Shown: positions 28,011 through 36,434 of the stretch, in pieces
Layout: every line of letters begins with the position of its first letter
Numbering within the stretch: the first letter of the stretch is position 1
Source of the DNA: Fusibacter ferrireducens
GTDB taxonomy: Bacteria > Bacillota > Clostridia > Peptostreptococcales > Acidaminobacteraceae
Length of the DNA: 64,000 nt
Reading direction: 5' to 3'
Assembly (NCBI RefSeq): GCF_015352425.1
Contig: NZ_JADKNH010000002.1
Location: 107,071-171,070 of the forward strand
The notes under the pieces: generated by a model
What the model was told of the DNA's origin: nothing
The model's input: only the letters and a program-made list of their open reading frames with translations
Database searches by the model: none
Program-made: the position numbers and the translations under genes

Positions 28011-29177
28011 ATGATTGGCGATAAGTATGAAAAATATGTAATTGATATAAGACGCGATTTGCATAGAAATCCAGAAATTGGTGGCAATGAAAAAAGAACT
28101 TCAAAAATCATTATTGAAGAGATTAAATCTATGAATGTGGCTTATGAAGTCGTTGGAGAATATGGAATTCTTGCCACTCTTAAAGGAAATAATGATGGAA
28201 AAACAGTTATGCTAAGAGCTGATATTGATGCATTGCCTGTACAAGAAGATAAATGTAATCTTGTCCAAGAAAAAACTGTAGTGTCCGAAATTGATGGTGT
28301 CTCCCATGTATGTGGTCATGATGCTCACACAGCAATGTTGCTTGGCGCCATGAAAACGTTGGTTGAAATGAAAGATCAAATAAACGGTACTATACTATTT
28401 TGCTTTGAACAAGGTGAAGAAAATGGAACTGGAATAAACCCTATGCTTCATGTTTTAAAAAACAAAAAAATAGATGCCGCATGGGGCCTCCATTTTCATC
28501 CCCATTTCCCTAGTGGCTCCGTTTGCGTAGATCCCGGTCCGCGTATGGCAGCAGCATGTGTATTTGACATCTTAATTCATGGTAAAGGGGGACATGGTGC
28601 TAGACCGGATTTAGCGATTGATCCGATTCAATGTCTTGCCAACGTTCTTATCGGCATTAACGCCATTACCACAAGAGAACTAGATCCAAATGAAGCTGTT
28701 GTTCTGCATATTGGCAGAGTTCACGCAGGTGAAACAGGTAATGTGTTTCCTGAAACAGCAGAAATTAAAGGTGGTTTTAGATGCTTCAAAAAAGAATTAA
28801 TTTCTGCCTTTAAAGAAGCGCTTTCTCGTATAGTGACGCATACAGCTGAAGCACATCGCTGTAAATCCGAAGTTTTATTTAATCTAATTCTAAATCCAGT
28901 AACTAATGATCCTATATTATCTAATATTGCATCGGGTTCAGTTAAAAAAGCTCTGGGCGAAGACAAATTAGTAGATGGTAAGCCATTAAATGGATCAGAA
29001 ACATTTGGAATGTACTTGGATTTATGTCCTGGTGTTTATGGTTTTATTGGTCTTGATAATGAAGCATTGGGATCGGGAGAATATAATCATAATCCGAAAT
29101 TTGATATTGATGAATCTGCTATGAAAAATGGCGTAGCGGTCACAGTCCAATTCGCATTAGATTTTTTAAATCAATAA
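28011..29177 (+). CDS. M20-family amidohydrolase (aminoacylase/HipO-like)
   Basis: 388 residues. Metal-site blocks: VCGHDAHTAM, FEQGEENG (the Glu pair), GLHFHPHFPSG and NHNPKFDID. GKGGHGARP marks the dimerisation (lid) domain. The group hydrolyses N-acyl or N-carbamoyl amino acids and some amide-linked conjugates in the cytoplasm. ATG 28011 has GGAGG 8 bases upstream; the ATG at 27996 overlaps that site. Co-transcribed with the upstream transporter. Confidence 0.88.
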   Translation: MIGDKYEKYVIDIRRDLHRNPEIGGNEKRTSKIIIEEIKSMNVAYEVVGEYGILATLKGNNDGKTVMLRADIDALPVQEDKCNLVQEKTVVSEIDGVSHVCGHDAHTAMLLGAMKTLVEMKDQINGTILFCFEQGEENGTGINPMLHVLKNKKIDAAWGLHFHPHFPSGSVCVDPGPRMAAACVFDILIHGKGGHGARPDLAIDPIQCLANVLIGINAITTRELDPNEAVVLHIGRVHAGETGNVFPETAEIKGGFRCFKKELISAFKEALSRIVTHTAEAHRCKSEVLFNLILNPVTNDPILSNIASGSVKKALGEDKLVDGKPLNGSETFGMYLDLCPGVYGFIGLDNEALGSGEYNHNPKFDIDESAMKNGVAVTVQFALDFLNQ

Positions 29178-29244
29178 CCTTTGAGCTCTGAAGTCAAAAT
29201 TGTATTCCAAAAAAATTTTATTATCAAATCAATTAATTACCAAC

Positions 29245-29278
29245 GCATTGAGGCATATTAACCTATATGCCTCAATGC
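29245..29278 (+). other. Perfect hairpin after the M20 gene
   Basis: 14-bp perfect stem (29245-29258 with 29265-29278) without a T-tract. A second hairpin (29285-29293 with 29308-29316) follows, before the actual terminator at 29334. Confidence 0.55.
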
Positions 29279-29333
29279 ATTGTAGATGCAAAACCTCATC
29301 GCTATAATTTTGCATCGCAACTCGGTTATATTC

Positions 29334-29370
29334 AGGTGGATTCTCTGGCGTCCACCTTTTTTATTTTTGA
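29334..29370 (+). terminator. Terminator of the transporter-M20 operon
   Basis: AGGTGGA (29334-29340) pairs with TCCACCT (29351-29357) and runs into TTTTTATTTTT on the plus strand. Confidence 0.75.
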
Positions 29371-29372
29371 AT

Positions 29373-29420
29373 AAAAAAGAACTATCCCTTTCAGCATTTA
29401 ACGCCTGATTTGGGATAGTC
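29373..29420 (-). terminator. Terminator of the PepT-like M20 gene
   Basis: ACTATCCC (29381-29388) pairs with GGGATAGT (29412-29419), followed on the minus strand by a T run (29373-29378), just after the stop codon at 29455. Confidence 0.7.
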
Positions 29421-29454
29421 CTATTGATTGAACCTAATTTAGCATACTACACAT

Positions 29455-30618
29455 TTAGGTCATTTTTTTATGAAAAAGATACCATGCCTGTATTAAAGCA
29501 GATATATAAGGTCCACTCACGTACAAATTATCTAATGTAACATATTCGTCAGTTGTGTGTATTAATTGAAAACCCGATCCCATAGTCATGGCATTGATGC
29601 CATGTTCTCTTAAAGCATTTGCATCAGCTCCACCCATGGTTTCTTCCAAATGATATTCTATATCGAGAGCAGTGGAAGCCATAATCGCACATTGTATAAG
29701 AGGATTATTTTCTTCAAGCTTATAGCCGTCAAATGATTTACGTATTTCAACCACTGCATGACCTCCATACCCTCCAGCAACACTTTCTGCAATATCTTTA
29801 ATATGGCTAAGTTGTTTATCGAGATTTTCTTTAGTTAAAGATCTTACATTTCCCTCTAACTTAACACTTGCCGGTACAATCGTTCTACCCTCACCACCGT
29901 TTATTAAGCCTAGGTTTGCCTTTGTGTACTCATCAACATCTCCCAGTTTTACTGATTTTAAAAAATCTGCTGCAATCACAAAAGCATTTGTAGCGCCTGT
30001 GTTAAGTACAAAATGTCCATTCTGTTTTTGTGGTCCAAAAATTTCGATATCTACATAATAACTGTACCCATTCCAGTATACGATCTGTTTGCCATAGTCA
30101 CCATCATGATCAAATACATAACCATCTTTGGCATGTACAAGGCTGTTATCCAAATTACGAGCGCCCAAAAGACCTCTTTGTTCACTTATACTGCATATTA
30201 CTTCTATTGGACCACATGTCACATTGGTCTCCTGAATCATTTTAATGCCTTCTAAATAGGCTGCTACTGCACCTCTATCATCGCAACCAAGTATAGTTTT
30301 TCCATCAGAATGGACTTTTCCATCTTCAATAACGACATTCAAATCATGAACTGGGAATATGGTGTCCATATGACAACTAAAAAGTATTGGCGGAACAGTT
30401 TGGTCTACGCCTTCCCAATATGCATAAAGATTGCCTATATTTCCGCCTATGATCTCATTCGCCTTGTCAAATTTCACGGTAAAACCCAGTGATTCGTATT
30501 CTGATTTAAGATATTCCGCTATTTTAAGTTCATTTTTACTTTCGCCAGGTATTCCTGCAATTTCAATAAAGCGAGAGAGCATTCTCTCATTATTGGGTCT
30601 ATTCATTATCTTATCCAT
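29455..30618 (-). CDS. M20-family metallopeptidase (tripeptidase T-like)
   Basis: 387 residues. The co-catalytic site blocks are SCHMDTIFPV, ILGCDDRGAVAA, VFDHDGD and LIHTTDEYV. The catalytic Glu pair, usually AEEIG in PepT-type enzymes, reads SEQRG: the general base is kept, but the metal-bridging Glu is Gln. It may be a cytoplasmic peptidase or a relative with altered metal use. ATG 30618 has GGGGGGAG about 10 bases upstream. Site E lies 144-180 bases before the start, placing it in the IclR regulon. Confidence 0.82.
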   Translation of the reverse strand: MDKIMNRPNNERMLSRFIEIAGIPGESKNELKIAEYLKSEYESLGFTVKFDKANEIIGGNIGNLYAYWEGVDQTVPPILFSCHMDTIFPVHDLNVVIEDGKVHSDGKTILGCDDRGAVAAYLEGIKMIQETNVTCGPIEVICSISEQRGLLGARNLDNSLVHAKDGYVFDHDGDYGKQIVYWNGYSYYVDIEIFGPQKQNGHFVLNTGATNAFVIAADFLKSVKLGDVDEYTKANLGLINGGEGRTIVPASVKLEGNVRSLTKENLDKQLSHIKDIAESVAGGYGGHAVVEIRKSFDGYKLEENNPLIQCAIMASTALDIEYHLEETMGGADANALREHGINAMTMGSGFQLIHTTDEYVTLDNLYVSGPYISALIQAWYLFHKKMT

Positions 30619-30761
30619 TTTCTTTAATCTCCCCCCTAATTCTATTTTAGGTTTTTATCATCGCCATACACATCCATAACGGCATATCAGTCCAGTATAT
30701 TTACAAAATTAAAGCCCTTTTTTAAGACACCGATTGTAGATAATTTGATTCACCAATAATT

Positions 30762-30798
30762 GTTCTTTTATGCGGAGTTGCGTTCCATAAACAAATTA
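30762..30798. promoter_or_regulatory. IclR-type double operator, M20 peptidase gene (site E)
   Basis: GTTCTTTTATGCGGAGT (30762-30778) and GTTCCATAAACAAATTA (30782-30798) keep the left half-sites and the 20-base offset. The rest of the 403-base gap 30619-31021 shows nothing clear. Confidence 0.5.
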
Positions 30799-31021
30799 TA
30801 TCTTTTTGATTTCCTTTTGTAAATGGATTTAATTAAATCAATAGTATATATTTTTGTATTCTGGATACACATAATCACCACAACTAAATATATATGCGTT
30901 TTCCTTCAAAACATTAACAGGTGCAGTGATCGACGCATCTTGTACATGAAAGATAGCAAGAATGATGAAAAATCATCTACATCCATTTGATATAATAATA
31001 TCCAGAAAGGGGGCCGTCGCA

Positions 31022-31882
31022 ATGCATATGAATATTAAAAATGTAACTGCCGCAATAGATTACATTGAAAACCATTTAACAGACAAGCTTGATTTAGATA
31101 TCGTTGCAAATGCTGTTCACTACTCTAAATATCACTTACATCGTATTTTCACAGACACGGTGGGGTTGACTATTCATGACTATGTGCAACGACGTAAATT
31201 AACCGAAGCTGCTAAACTTCTCGTATTTTCCGACAAACCCATTATTGAAATTGCACTGATTGCAGGATACGAAAGCCAGCAAGCATTTACAACTCCTTTT
31301 AAGTTGATTTATAAAAAGTCTCCCAACCAATATCGAGAATCCGGAGAATTTTATCCATTGCAGCTGCGCTATGTTTTGAACAATCATCCCACAAAAATAA
31401 GCACAGAAATTGATTGGCAAGAGGATATTGTTTTTGCAGAGGAAAATGACATTCCGGCGTGGATGAACTTGCTCTCACTTGTTGTGGACGGTTTTCCATA
31501 TTTAAATGAAGATGACTATTTAGAGCGATTAAAAAACTATATTTGTAAAAAACAAGCCATGATCATGAAAGATGGAGACATTATCATTGGTGCAATGACA
31601 TTTAACAATAACACTGGGAGTATTGATTTTTTGGGAATACACCCACAATACCGTAAAAAAGATATTGCCAAAGCTTTTATGCAAAAGGCATTAGATGAAC
31701 TTCTGAAAGATGTTCCAATAAGCATTACGACTTTTCGAGAGGGTGATAAAGCTGACCTCGGCTATCGAAAAGCATTTCAGAAACTCGGCTTTGCCGAAGC
31801 GGAGCTACTCGTAGAATTTGGCTATCCCACTCAAAAGTTCACCCTCCAAAAATCGGACTTGGAGGGTAACGATTGTGAATAA
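31022..31882 (+). CDS. AraC-type regulator fused to a GNAT acetyltransferase domain
   Basis: 286 residues from ATG 31022 (AGGGGG 8 bases upstream). Residues about 1-105 are an AraC double helix-turn-helix (IVANAVHYSKYHLHRIFTDTVG, then IIEIALIAGYESQQAFTTPFK, ending KSPNQYRESG). Residues about 140-280 are a GNAT domain (IIIGAMTFNNNTGSIDFLGI, HPQYRKKDIAKAFMQKAL, FQKLGFAEAE). The fusion suggests a regulator with acetyl-CoA-dependent activity or sensing. It overlaps the MATE gene by 8 bases, so the two are translationally coupled. Confidence 0.85.
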   Translation: MHMNIKNVTAAIDYIENHLTDKLDLDIVANAVHYSKYHLHRIFTDTVGLTIHDYVQRRKLTEAAKLLVFSDKPIIEIALIAGYESQQAFTTPFKLIYKKSPNQYRESGEFYPLQLRYVLNNHPTKISTEIDWQEDIVFAEENDIPAWMNLLSLVVDGFPYLNEDDYLERLKNYICKKQAMIMKDGDIIIGAMTFNNNTGSIDFLGIHPQYRKKDIAKAFMQKALDELLKDVPISITTFREGDKADLGYRKAFQKLGFAEAELLVEFGYPTQKFTLQKSDLEGNDCE

Positions 31883-33191
31883 TCCACTTGCAAAAGATTT
31901 TACCCTGAGCTCACTTTTACAATTTGCATTTCCAACAATCGTGATGATGCTTTTCATGGGAATGTATACCATTGGTGATACCATTATCATAGCTCGTTTT
32001 GTTAACACAGATGCATTATCTGCTTTAAATATCGTTACCCCTGTTATCAATATCATTGTTGGTCTTGGGACAATGCTGGCAACTGGAGGCAGCGCAATCG
32101 TTGCAAGAAAAATGGGAGAAGGTGATGCCAAACGTGCTTCACAGGATTTTACATTGATTATTTTAGCTGGGGCTATTGTCGGCATAATCGTAGCGATAAC
32201 AGGTCATCTGCTGATTGACAACATGATCTGGAGATTGGGAGCGAGTAAATTGCTATTCCCCTACTGTAAACAATACCTTTCAAATTTGCTAATGTTTACC
32301 CCTGCCTGTATGATGCAACTGCTTTTTCAAAATTTGATTGTAACAGCAGGAAAACCTGGTTTTGGAATGACCTTATCCATTGGTGCAGGCATAATCAATC
32401 TACTGATTGACTACATCTTTGTCATTCCCATGAACATGGGCATTGCTGGGGCGGCATTTGGCACAGGCATAGGATACATGATACCATCCATAATAGGGAT
32501 TTTATTTTTCTTGAAAGCAAAAGGCACTTTGCAATTTCAAAAGCCCATTGTTGATTTTCATGTATTATGGGAAAGTAGTTCAAACGGCTTTTCAGAAATG
32601 GTCAGCCAGATTGCAACAGCCATTACCACATTTTTGTTTAATAGGACGATGATGAAACTGCTCGGTGAAAGTGGTGTTGCCGCCATTACAATCATTATTT
32701 ACACGCAATTTTTGTTGACAGCCCTGTTCATTGGCTTTTCAATGGGTGTTGCCCCTATTATCAGCTATAACTTTGGCAGTCGAAATTATGATCGTTTAAA
32801 AAGGATTTTCCGGATTTGCCTATTGTTTATTTGCGTTATATCTATTGTTATTTTTGCCACTGCAATGCTGCTTGGTTCGCCTCTTGTGCGTATTTTTTCA
32901 CCAATCGGAACACCTGTCTACGAAACTGCACGCCAGGGCTTTCTAATTTTCCCGATCAGCTTTTTATTTTGTGGCTTTAATATTTTTGCTTCCGCTACAT
33001 TTACTGCCCTATCCAATGGTAGAGTATCCGCCATCATTTCAGCCTTGCGAACATTTGTCTTCATCTCCATTGCCTTGCTCATATTACCGCAATTTTTAGA
33101 TGTGATGGGCGTATGGATTGCAGTTCCATTGGCCGAACTCCTTACGGTATTTGTATCACTTGCTTTTATCCTGAAAAATAAAAGTCTATAA
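31875..33191 (+). CDS. MATE-family multidrug efflux transporter
   Basis: 438 residues with twelve membrane helices. MGMYTIGDTIIIARFVNTDALSALNIVTP and the later GVAPIISYNFGSRNYDRLKR are typical of MATE/NorM-DinF carriers that export drugs or metabolites using sodium or proton gradients. GTG 31875 is preferred: GGAGGG lies about 8 bases upstream and the frame before it overlaps the AraC-GNAT gene. Control by the upstream AraC-GNAT protein is likely. Confidence 0.88.
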   Translation: MNNPLAKDFTLSSLLQFAFPTIVMMLFMGMYTIGDTIIIARFVNTDALSALNIVTPVINIIVGLGTMLATGGSAIVARKMGEGDAKRASQDFTLIILAGAIVGIIVAITGHLLIDNMIWRLGASKLLFPYCKQYLSNLLMFTPACMMQLLFQNLIVTAGKPGFGMTLSIGAGIINLLIDYIFVIPMNMGIAGAAFGTGIGYMIPSIIGILFFLKAKGTLQFQKPIVDFHVLWESSSNGFSEMVSQIATAITTFLFNRTMMKLLGESGVAAITIIIYTQFLLTALFIGFSMGVAPIISYNFGSRNYDRLKRIFRICLLFICVISIVIFATAMLLGSPLVRIFSPIGTPVYETARQGFLIFPISFLFCGFNIFASATFTALSNGRVSAIISALRTFVFISIALLILPQFLDVMGVWIAVPLAELLTVFVSLAFILKNKSL

Positions 33192-33195
33192 AACA

Positions 33196-33226
33196 ATTGA
33201 CAAAGTGTCAGTCCGTGTTTTATAAT
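33196..33226 (+). promoter_or_regulatory. tetR promoter with overlapping TetR operator
   Basis: TTGACA (33197-33202) and TATAAT (33221-33226) are 18 bases apart. The -35 box lies inside the dyad ATTGACA-AAG-TGTCAGT (33196-33212), matching the operator before the ABC genes. This predicts autorepression. Confidence 0.75.
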
Positions 33227-33246
33227 GTCATTATAGAGGTGATTGT

Positions 33247-33858
33247 ATGCGGGATGTGAAAGAACCGGAAGTTCGCAGAACTGAAATTATGGAAGCTGCA
33301 TTACGCTTGTTTTCAGAAAAGGGTTACTTGAAAACAACGACTCAGGATATTATAGATGAAGTCAAAATATCTCGCGGCTTGCTGTACTACCATTTTAAAG
33401 ACAAGGAAGATATACTTTATTGTCTGGTAGAAAGGTATTCAGAACCATTATTGCAGCGATTGTCTACCATCGCCTATAATGAAAAGACCGCTATAGAAAA
33501 GGTTCGCGCCTTTGTGGAAGCCACTTTAATTTCGCCTAATACAGTCACCGCCAACATGATGGCATTGCAAAAAACCGTTGATTTGCATAAAAACCGCTAT
33601 TTAATGGATCGCTTTGCACATAAGGTTTCCGGTATCGTAACTGAGTATTTCGCACACATCATTGAACAAGGTATTTCAGAAGGTGTATTTCATGTGACAT
33701 ATCCTCTAGAAACAGCTTCTTTTTTGATGCACGGCTATGTCTTTGTTTCCAATGATGTAAATTCCTTGGATGTCGATCAGCAAAAACAGTATGTAGCAGC
33801 ATATAAAGATCTATTAGAATGCTCGTTAAATGCAAATTCAGACATCTTTAACAATTAA
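33247..33858 (+). CDS. TetR/AcrR-family repressor
   Basis: 203 residues. N-terminal helix-turn-helix AALRLFSEKGYLKTTTQDIIDEVKISRGLLYYHFKDKEDIL; the rest is an all-helical ligand domain. It is flanked by two copies of the palindrome ACTGACA-N3-TGTCAGT, one over its own promoter and one just before the ABC transporter genes. It therefore probably represses itself and that exporter until a ligand is bound. Confidence 0.9.
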   Translation: MRDVKEPEVRRTEIMEAALRLFSEKGYLKTTTQDIIDEVKISRGLLYYHFKDKEDILYCLVERYSEPLLQRLSTIAYNEKTAIEKVRAFVEATLISPNTVTANMMALQKTVDLHKNRYLMDRFAHKVSGIVTEYFAHIIEQGISEGVFHVTYPLETASFLMHGYVFVSNDVNSLDVDQQKQYVAAYKDLLECSLNANSDIFNN

Positions 33859-33859
33859 A

Positions 33860-33890
33860 AAAGCCAATGGTATTTTATCATTGGTTTTTT
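33860..33890 (+). terminator. Terminator after tetR-family gene
   Basis: CCAATG (33864-33869) pairs with CATTGG (33879-33884), followed by TTTTTT. Confidence 0.6.
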
Positions 33891-33900
33891 CAGAACACAT

Positions 33901-33917
33901 ACTGACATTTTGTCAGT
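33901..33917. promoter_or_regulatory. TetR operator upstream of the ABC exporter
   Basis: ACTGACATTTTGTCAGT is a perfect 7-3-7 palindrome located 16 bases before the ATG of the ATPase gene. A weaker match sits over the tetR promoter. Confidence 0.75.
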
Positions 33918-33932
33918 TAAGGAGAACTTATT

Positions 33933-34646
33933 ATGCCAATCTTAGAAATTAAAAACTTGACCAAAACTTTTAGCAACAAAAAGAAAGCCGTTGATAATTT
34001 GACTCTGTCCATTGAAGCCGGAGATATTTTTGGATTTATCGGCGCAAATGGCGCGGGAAAGACAACGACGCTCAAGGCGGTAGTGGGTATCCATAGTTTT
34101 GATGAAGGTGAAATCAATATAGACGGTCATTCCATTAAAAAAGATCCTTTAGCTTGTAAAGCCGTGCTTGCCTATATTCCAGATAATCCCGATTTATACG
34201 AGCATTTGACAGGTTATCAATACATTCACTTCGTAGCGGATTTATACAATGTTTCGACTTCCCAACGGGCACAGGCCATAAAAGAATATGGGGATTTGTT
34301 TGAAATGACGCCAAATCTAGGAAATGTTATATCTTCTTATTCTCATGGAATGAAGCAGCGAACTGCGATTATTTCTGCTTTAGTTCACTCGCCTAAACTC
34401 TTGATTTTGGATGAACCATTTGTTGGACTTGACCCAAAAGCAACATTTTTATTGAAACAAGTCATAAAGGAATGCGTATCAAACGGCGGAGCAATTTTCT
34501 TTTCAACTCATGTTCTTGATGTGGTGGAAAAACTCTGCAATAAAGTCGCCGTTATTAAAACAGGTAAGCTGATCGCAAGTGGCCCGATCGAAGAGATTAA
34601 AGGGAATCAATCGTTAGAAGCTTTTTTTATGGAGGTGGAAAGCTGA
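33933..34646 (+). CDS. ABC transporter ATP-binding protein
   Basis: 237 residues. Walker A GANGAGKTT, signature YSHGMKQRTAIISAL, Walker B LLILDEPFVGLDP and H-loop FFSTHVLDVVEKL. This is the ABC-2/antibiotic-exporter type (CcmA-like). AGGAG lies 8 bases before the ATG. It overlaps the permease gene start by one base and is controlled by the TetR operator just upstream. Confidence 0.92.
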   Translation: MPILEIKNLTKTFSNKKKAVDNLTLSIEAGDIFGFIGANGAGKTTTLKAVVGIHSFDEGEINIDGHSIKKDPLACKAVLAYIPDNPDLYEHLTGYQYIHFVADLYNVSTSQRAQAIKEYGDLFEMTPNLGNVISSYSHGMKQRTAIISALVHSPKLLILDEPFVGLDPKATFLLKQVIKECVSNGGAIFFSTHVLDVVEKLCNKVAVIKTGKLIASGPIEEIKGNQSLEAFFMEVES

Positions 34647-36208
34647 TGAACAGAATATATTTATTGCTCCGAACGCAAATCATCAACTACTTTTCGCTCA
34701 ATGAAATGAAGCAATCCAAAAACAAAAAGGAGATGATCATCATTGTGGGATTGAGCTTGGCAATGCTGCTAATTTTCTTTTGCATCTATAATGTATTGAC
34801 TGCACAAGCATTGGCGCGTATGGGAGAACAGGATTTAATACCTGCGTATATGGTTGCCGTATCCAGCTTTGCAACTTTAATTTTAACGATGCTTCGCTCC
34901 AATGGCATTCTATTCGGAAGCCGAGATATGGATATGTTGTTGGCTCTACCTGTAAAGCTGCATGAGCTCATCAGCAGCAAATTTTTGTTTATGTACCTGC
35001 TGAATTTTATTTTTAGCTTTCTATTTATGGTTTCAGGCGGAATTGTGTGGATTATGCATACCCCGTGGGATATTCTTCAATTTGCATTGTATTTTATATC
35101 CATATTTTTTGTCCCGTTTATACCTATGTGTCTTGCTTCTTTTATCGGGCTGTTAGTGGTACTTGCTTCCTCCCATTTTAAAAACAGAAATATTTTTTCT
35201 TTGATTTTTTCCTTTGCAGCCCTAGGCCTAATTGGATATATCAGTTATTTGGGCATGCATTCGGGAAACAATATTGAAGACCTTGGCGCTATGCTTGCAA
35301 GTCAAGTGACCGGCCTGTATCCCTTGTCAAAACTGTTTCTGAAGCATACGGTCTTCCCGGCTTCGGTTGGTTTAGGAATATTTATTGCAATATCTGCCTT
35401 TGTGTTCGTTCTTTTCATCAGGCTGGTATCGGTAAAGTACGATACCCTCAATGCGCTTGCAAGCACATCCTCAAAATATACTGCCGGTGGCGGAGCGGGG
35501 ATCAAAAAGCAATCTCAATTTGCCGCACTTTACAAAAAAGAGTTTGGGCGGTTTTTCAATTCCTACATGGCAGTTTTAAATACGGGGCTCGGTGTGATCA
35601 TGCTAAGTCTTTTCAGCATATGTCTGCTCATCATGCCGTTAGATCGCTTGGGCCAATATGTCGGCATTGAGGATATGAATGGTTTTCTTTCCACGTATGC
35701 CCCCATTTTAATTGCCGCGATGCTTTCGTTAAGCTGTCCTGCGGCATCCTCAATTTCGCTGGAGGGGAAAAACATCTGGATTTTGCAAAGTGCTCCGGTT
35801 TCCGTTAGACAAATTTTGAACAGTAAACTTGCAGTCAATCTGACTTTACATGGATTTGCTTATCTTTTGGCCGTGGCGTCCATTATGGTGCGTCTGAAGA
35901 TGAATCTATTTCAGAATGTGAGCGTGCTGCTCATTCCTATCGCCTATTCAGTATTTACCGCCGTATTCGGCATTGCTCTTAACAAGAAATATCCGAATTA
36001 TGCGTGGGGAAATGAGATGATCGTGGTAAAACAAAGTCTCCCCGTCATTGTCACCAATATGGTCTGCATGACAACAGTTGCCTTGCCTGTTTTGCTTCAT
36101 TGGTTGCTACCTGTTTCTATAATATCTCTAGCTTGGATCATTGCGGTCATTATTTTCATTGCAGCCATTATCATGTACCAAAGAACCTGTAGGGCAACGT
36201 TTATCTAA
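34646..36208 (+). CDS. ABC-2-type exporter permease
   Basis: 520 residues with about twelve membrane segments arranged as two halves; the cytoplasmic linker carries KKQSQFAALYKKEFGRFFNSY near residue 290. DMDMLLALPVKLHELISSKF near residue 92 and IWILQSAPVSVRQILNSKL near 375 are the paired 'LP(V/I)' motifs of this large permease group. It works with the preceding ATPase, and the cargo is unknown. The extreme C-terminus (YQRTCRATFI) is atypical but no clear frameshift is visible. Confidence 0.85.
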   Translation: MNRIYLLLRTQIINYFSLNEMKQSKNKKEMIIIVGLSLAMLLIFFCIYNVLTAQALARMGEQDLIPAYMVAVSSFATLILTMLRSNGILFGSRDMDMLLALPVKLHELISSKFLFMYLLNFIFSFLFMVSGGIVWIMHTPWDILQFALYFISIFFVPFIPMCLASFIGLLVVLASSHFKNRNIFSLIFSFAALGLIGYISYLGMHSGNNIEDLGAMLASQVTGLYPLSKLFLKHTVFPASVGLGIFIAISAFVFVLFIRLVSVKYDTLNALASTSSKYTAGGGAGIKKQSQFAALYKKEFGRFFNSYMAVLNTGLGVIMLSLFSICLLIMPLDRLGQYVGIEDMNGFLSTYAPILIAAMLSLSCPAASSISLEGKNIWILQSAPVSVRQILNSKLAVNLTLHGFAYLLAVASIMVRLKMNLFQNVSVLLIPIAYSVFTAVFGIALNKKYPNYAWGNEMIVVKQSLPVIVTNMVCMTTVALPVLLHWLLPVSIISLAWIIAVIIFIAAIIMYQRTCRATFI

Positions 36209-36318
36209 AGAAAAGGATTTTCAGCCACAATCACAAGAATTCAATATTTTTATGAACACTCTGACGAACGTGGTAGAAAAGCATAGAACTGGAATTTTAA
36301 AAGAAATAAAATATAGAC

Positions 36319-36357
36319 AAACGCTACTTTTCATTAAATCAATGACCAGTAGCGTTT
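36319..36357 (+). terminator. Terminator between the ABC exporter and the convergent M20 gene
   Basis: Perfect 10-bp stem (36319-36328 with 36348-36357). T-richness on both sides suggests it serves both strands. Confidence 0.6.
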
Positions 36358-36434
36358 CTAGTTTAAAGGATATTCTTTTTTCTTGTATATTTGCCTTCAG
36401 TTTTACACTTATTTTTATAAAATTTAATTTTTTA

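Noticed and set aside
36141..36434. Possible frameshift extending the ABC permease or a separate small gene
   Set aside because: The plus-strand frame through this stretch has no binding site or recognisable domain, and the region holds a terminator hairpin.
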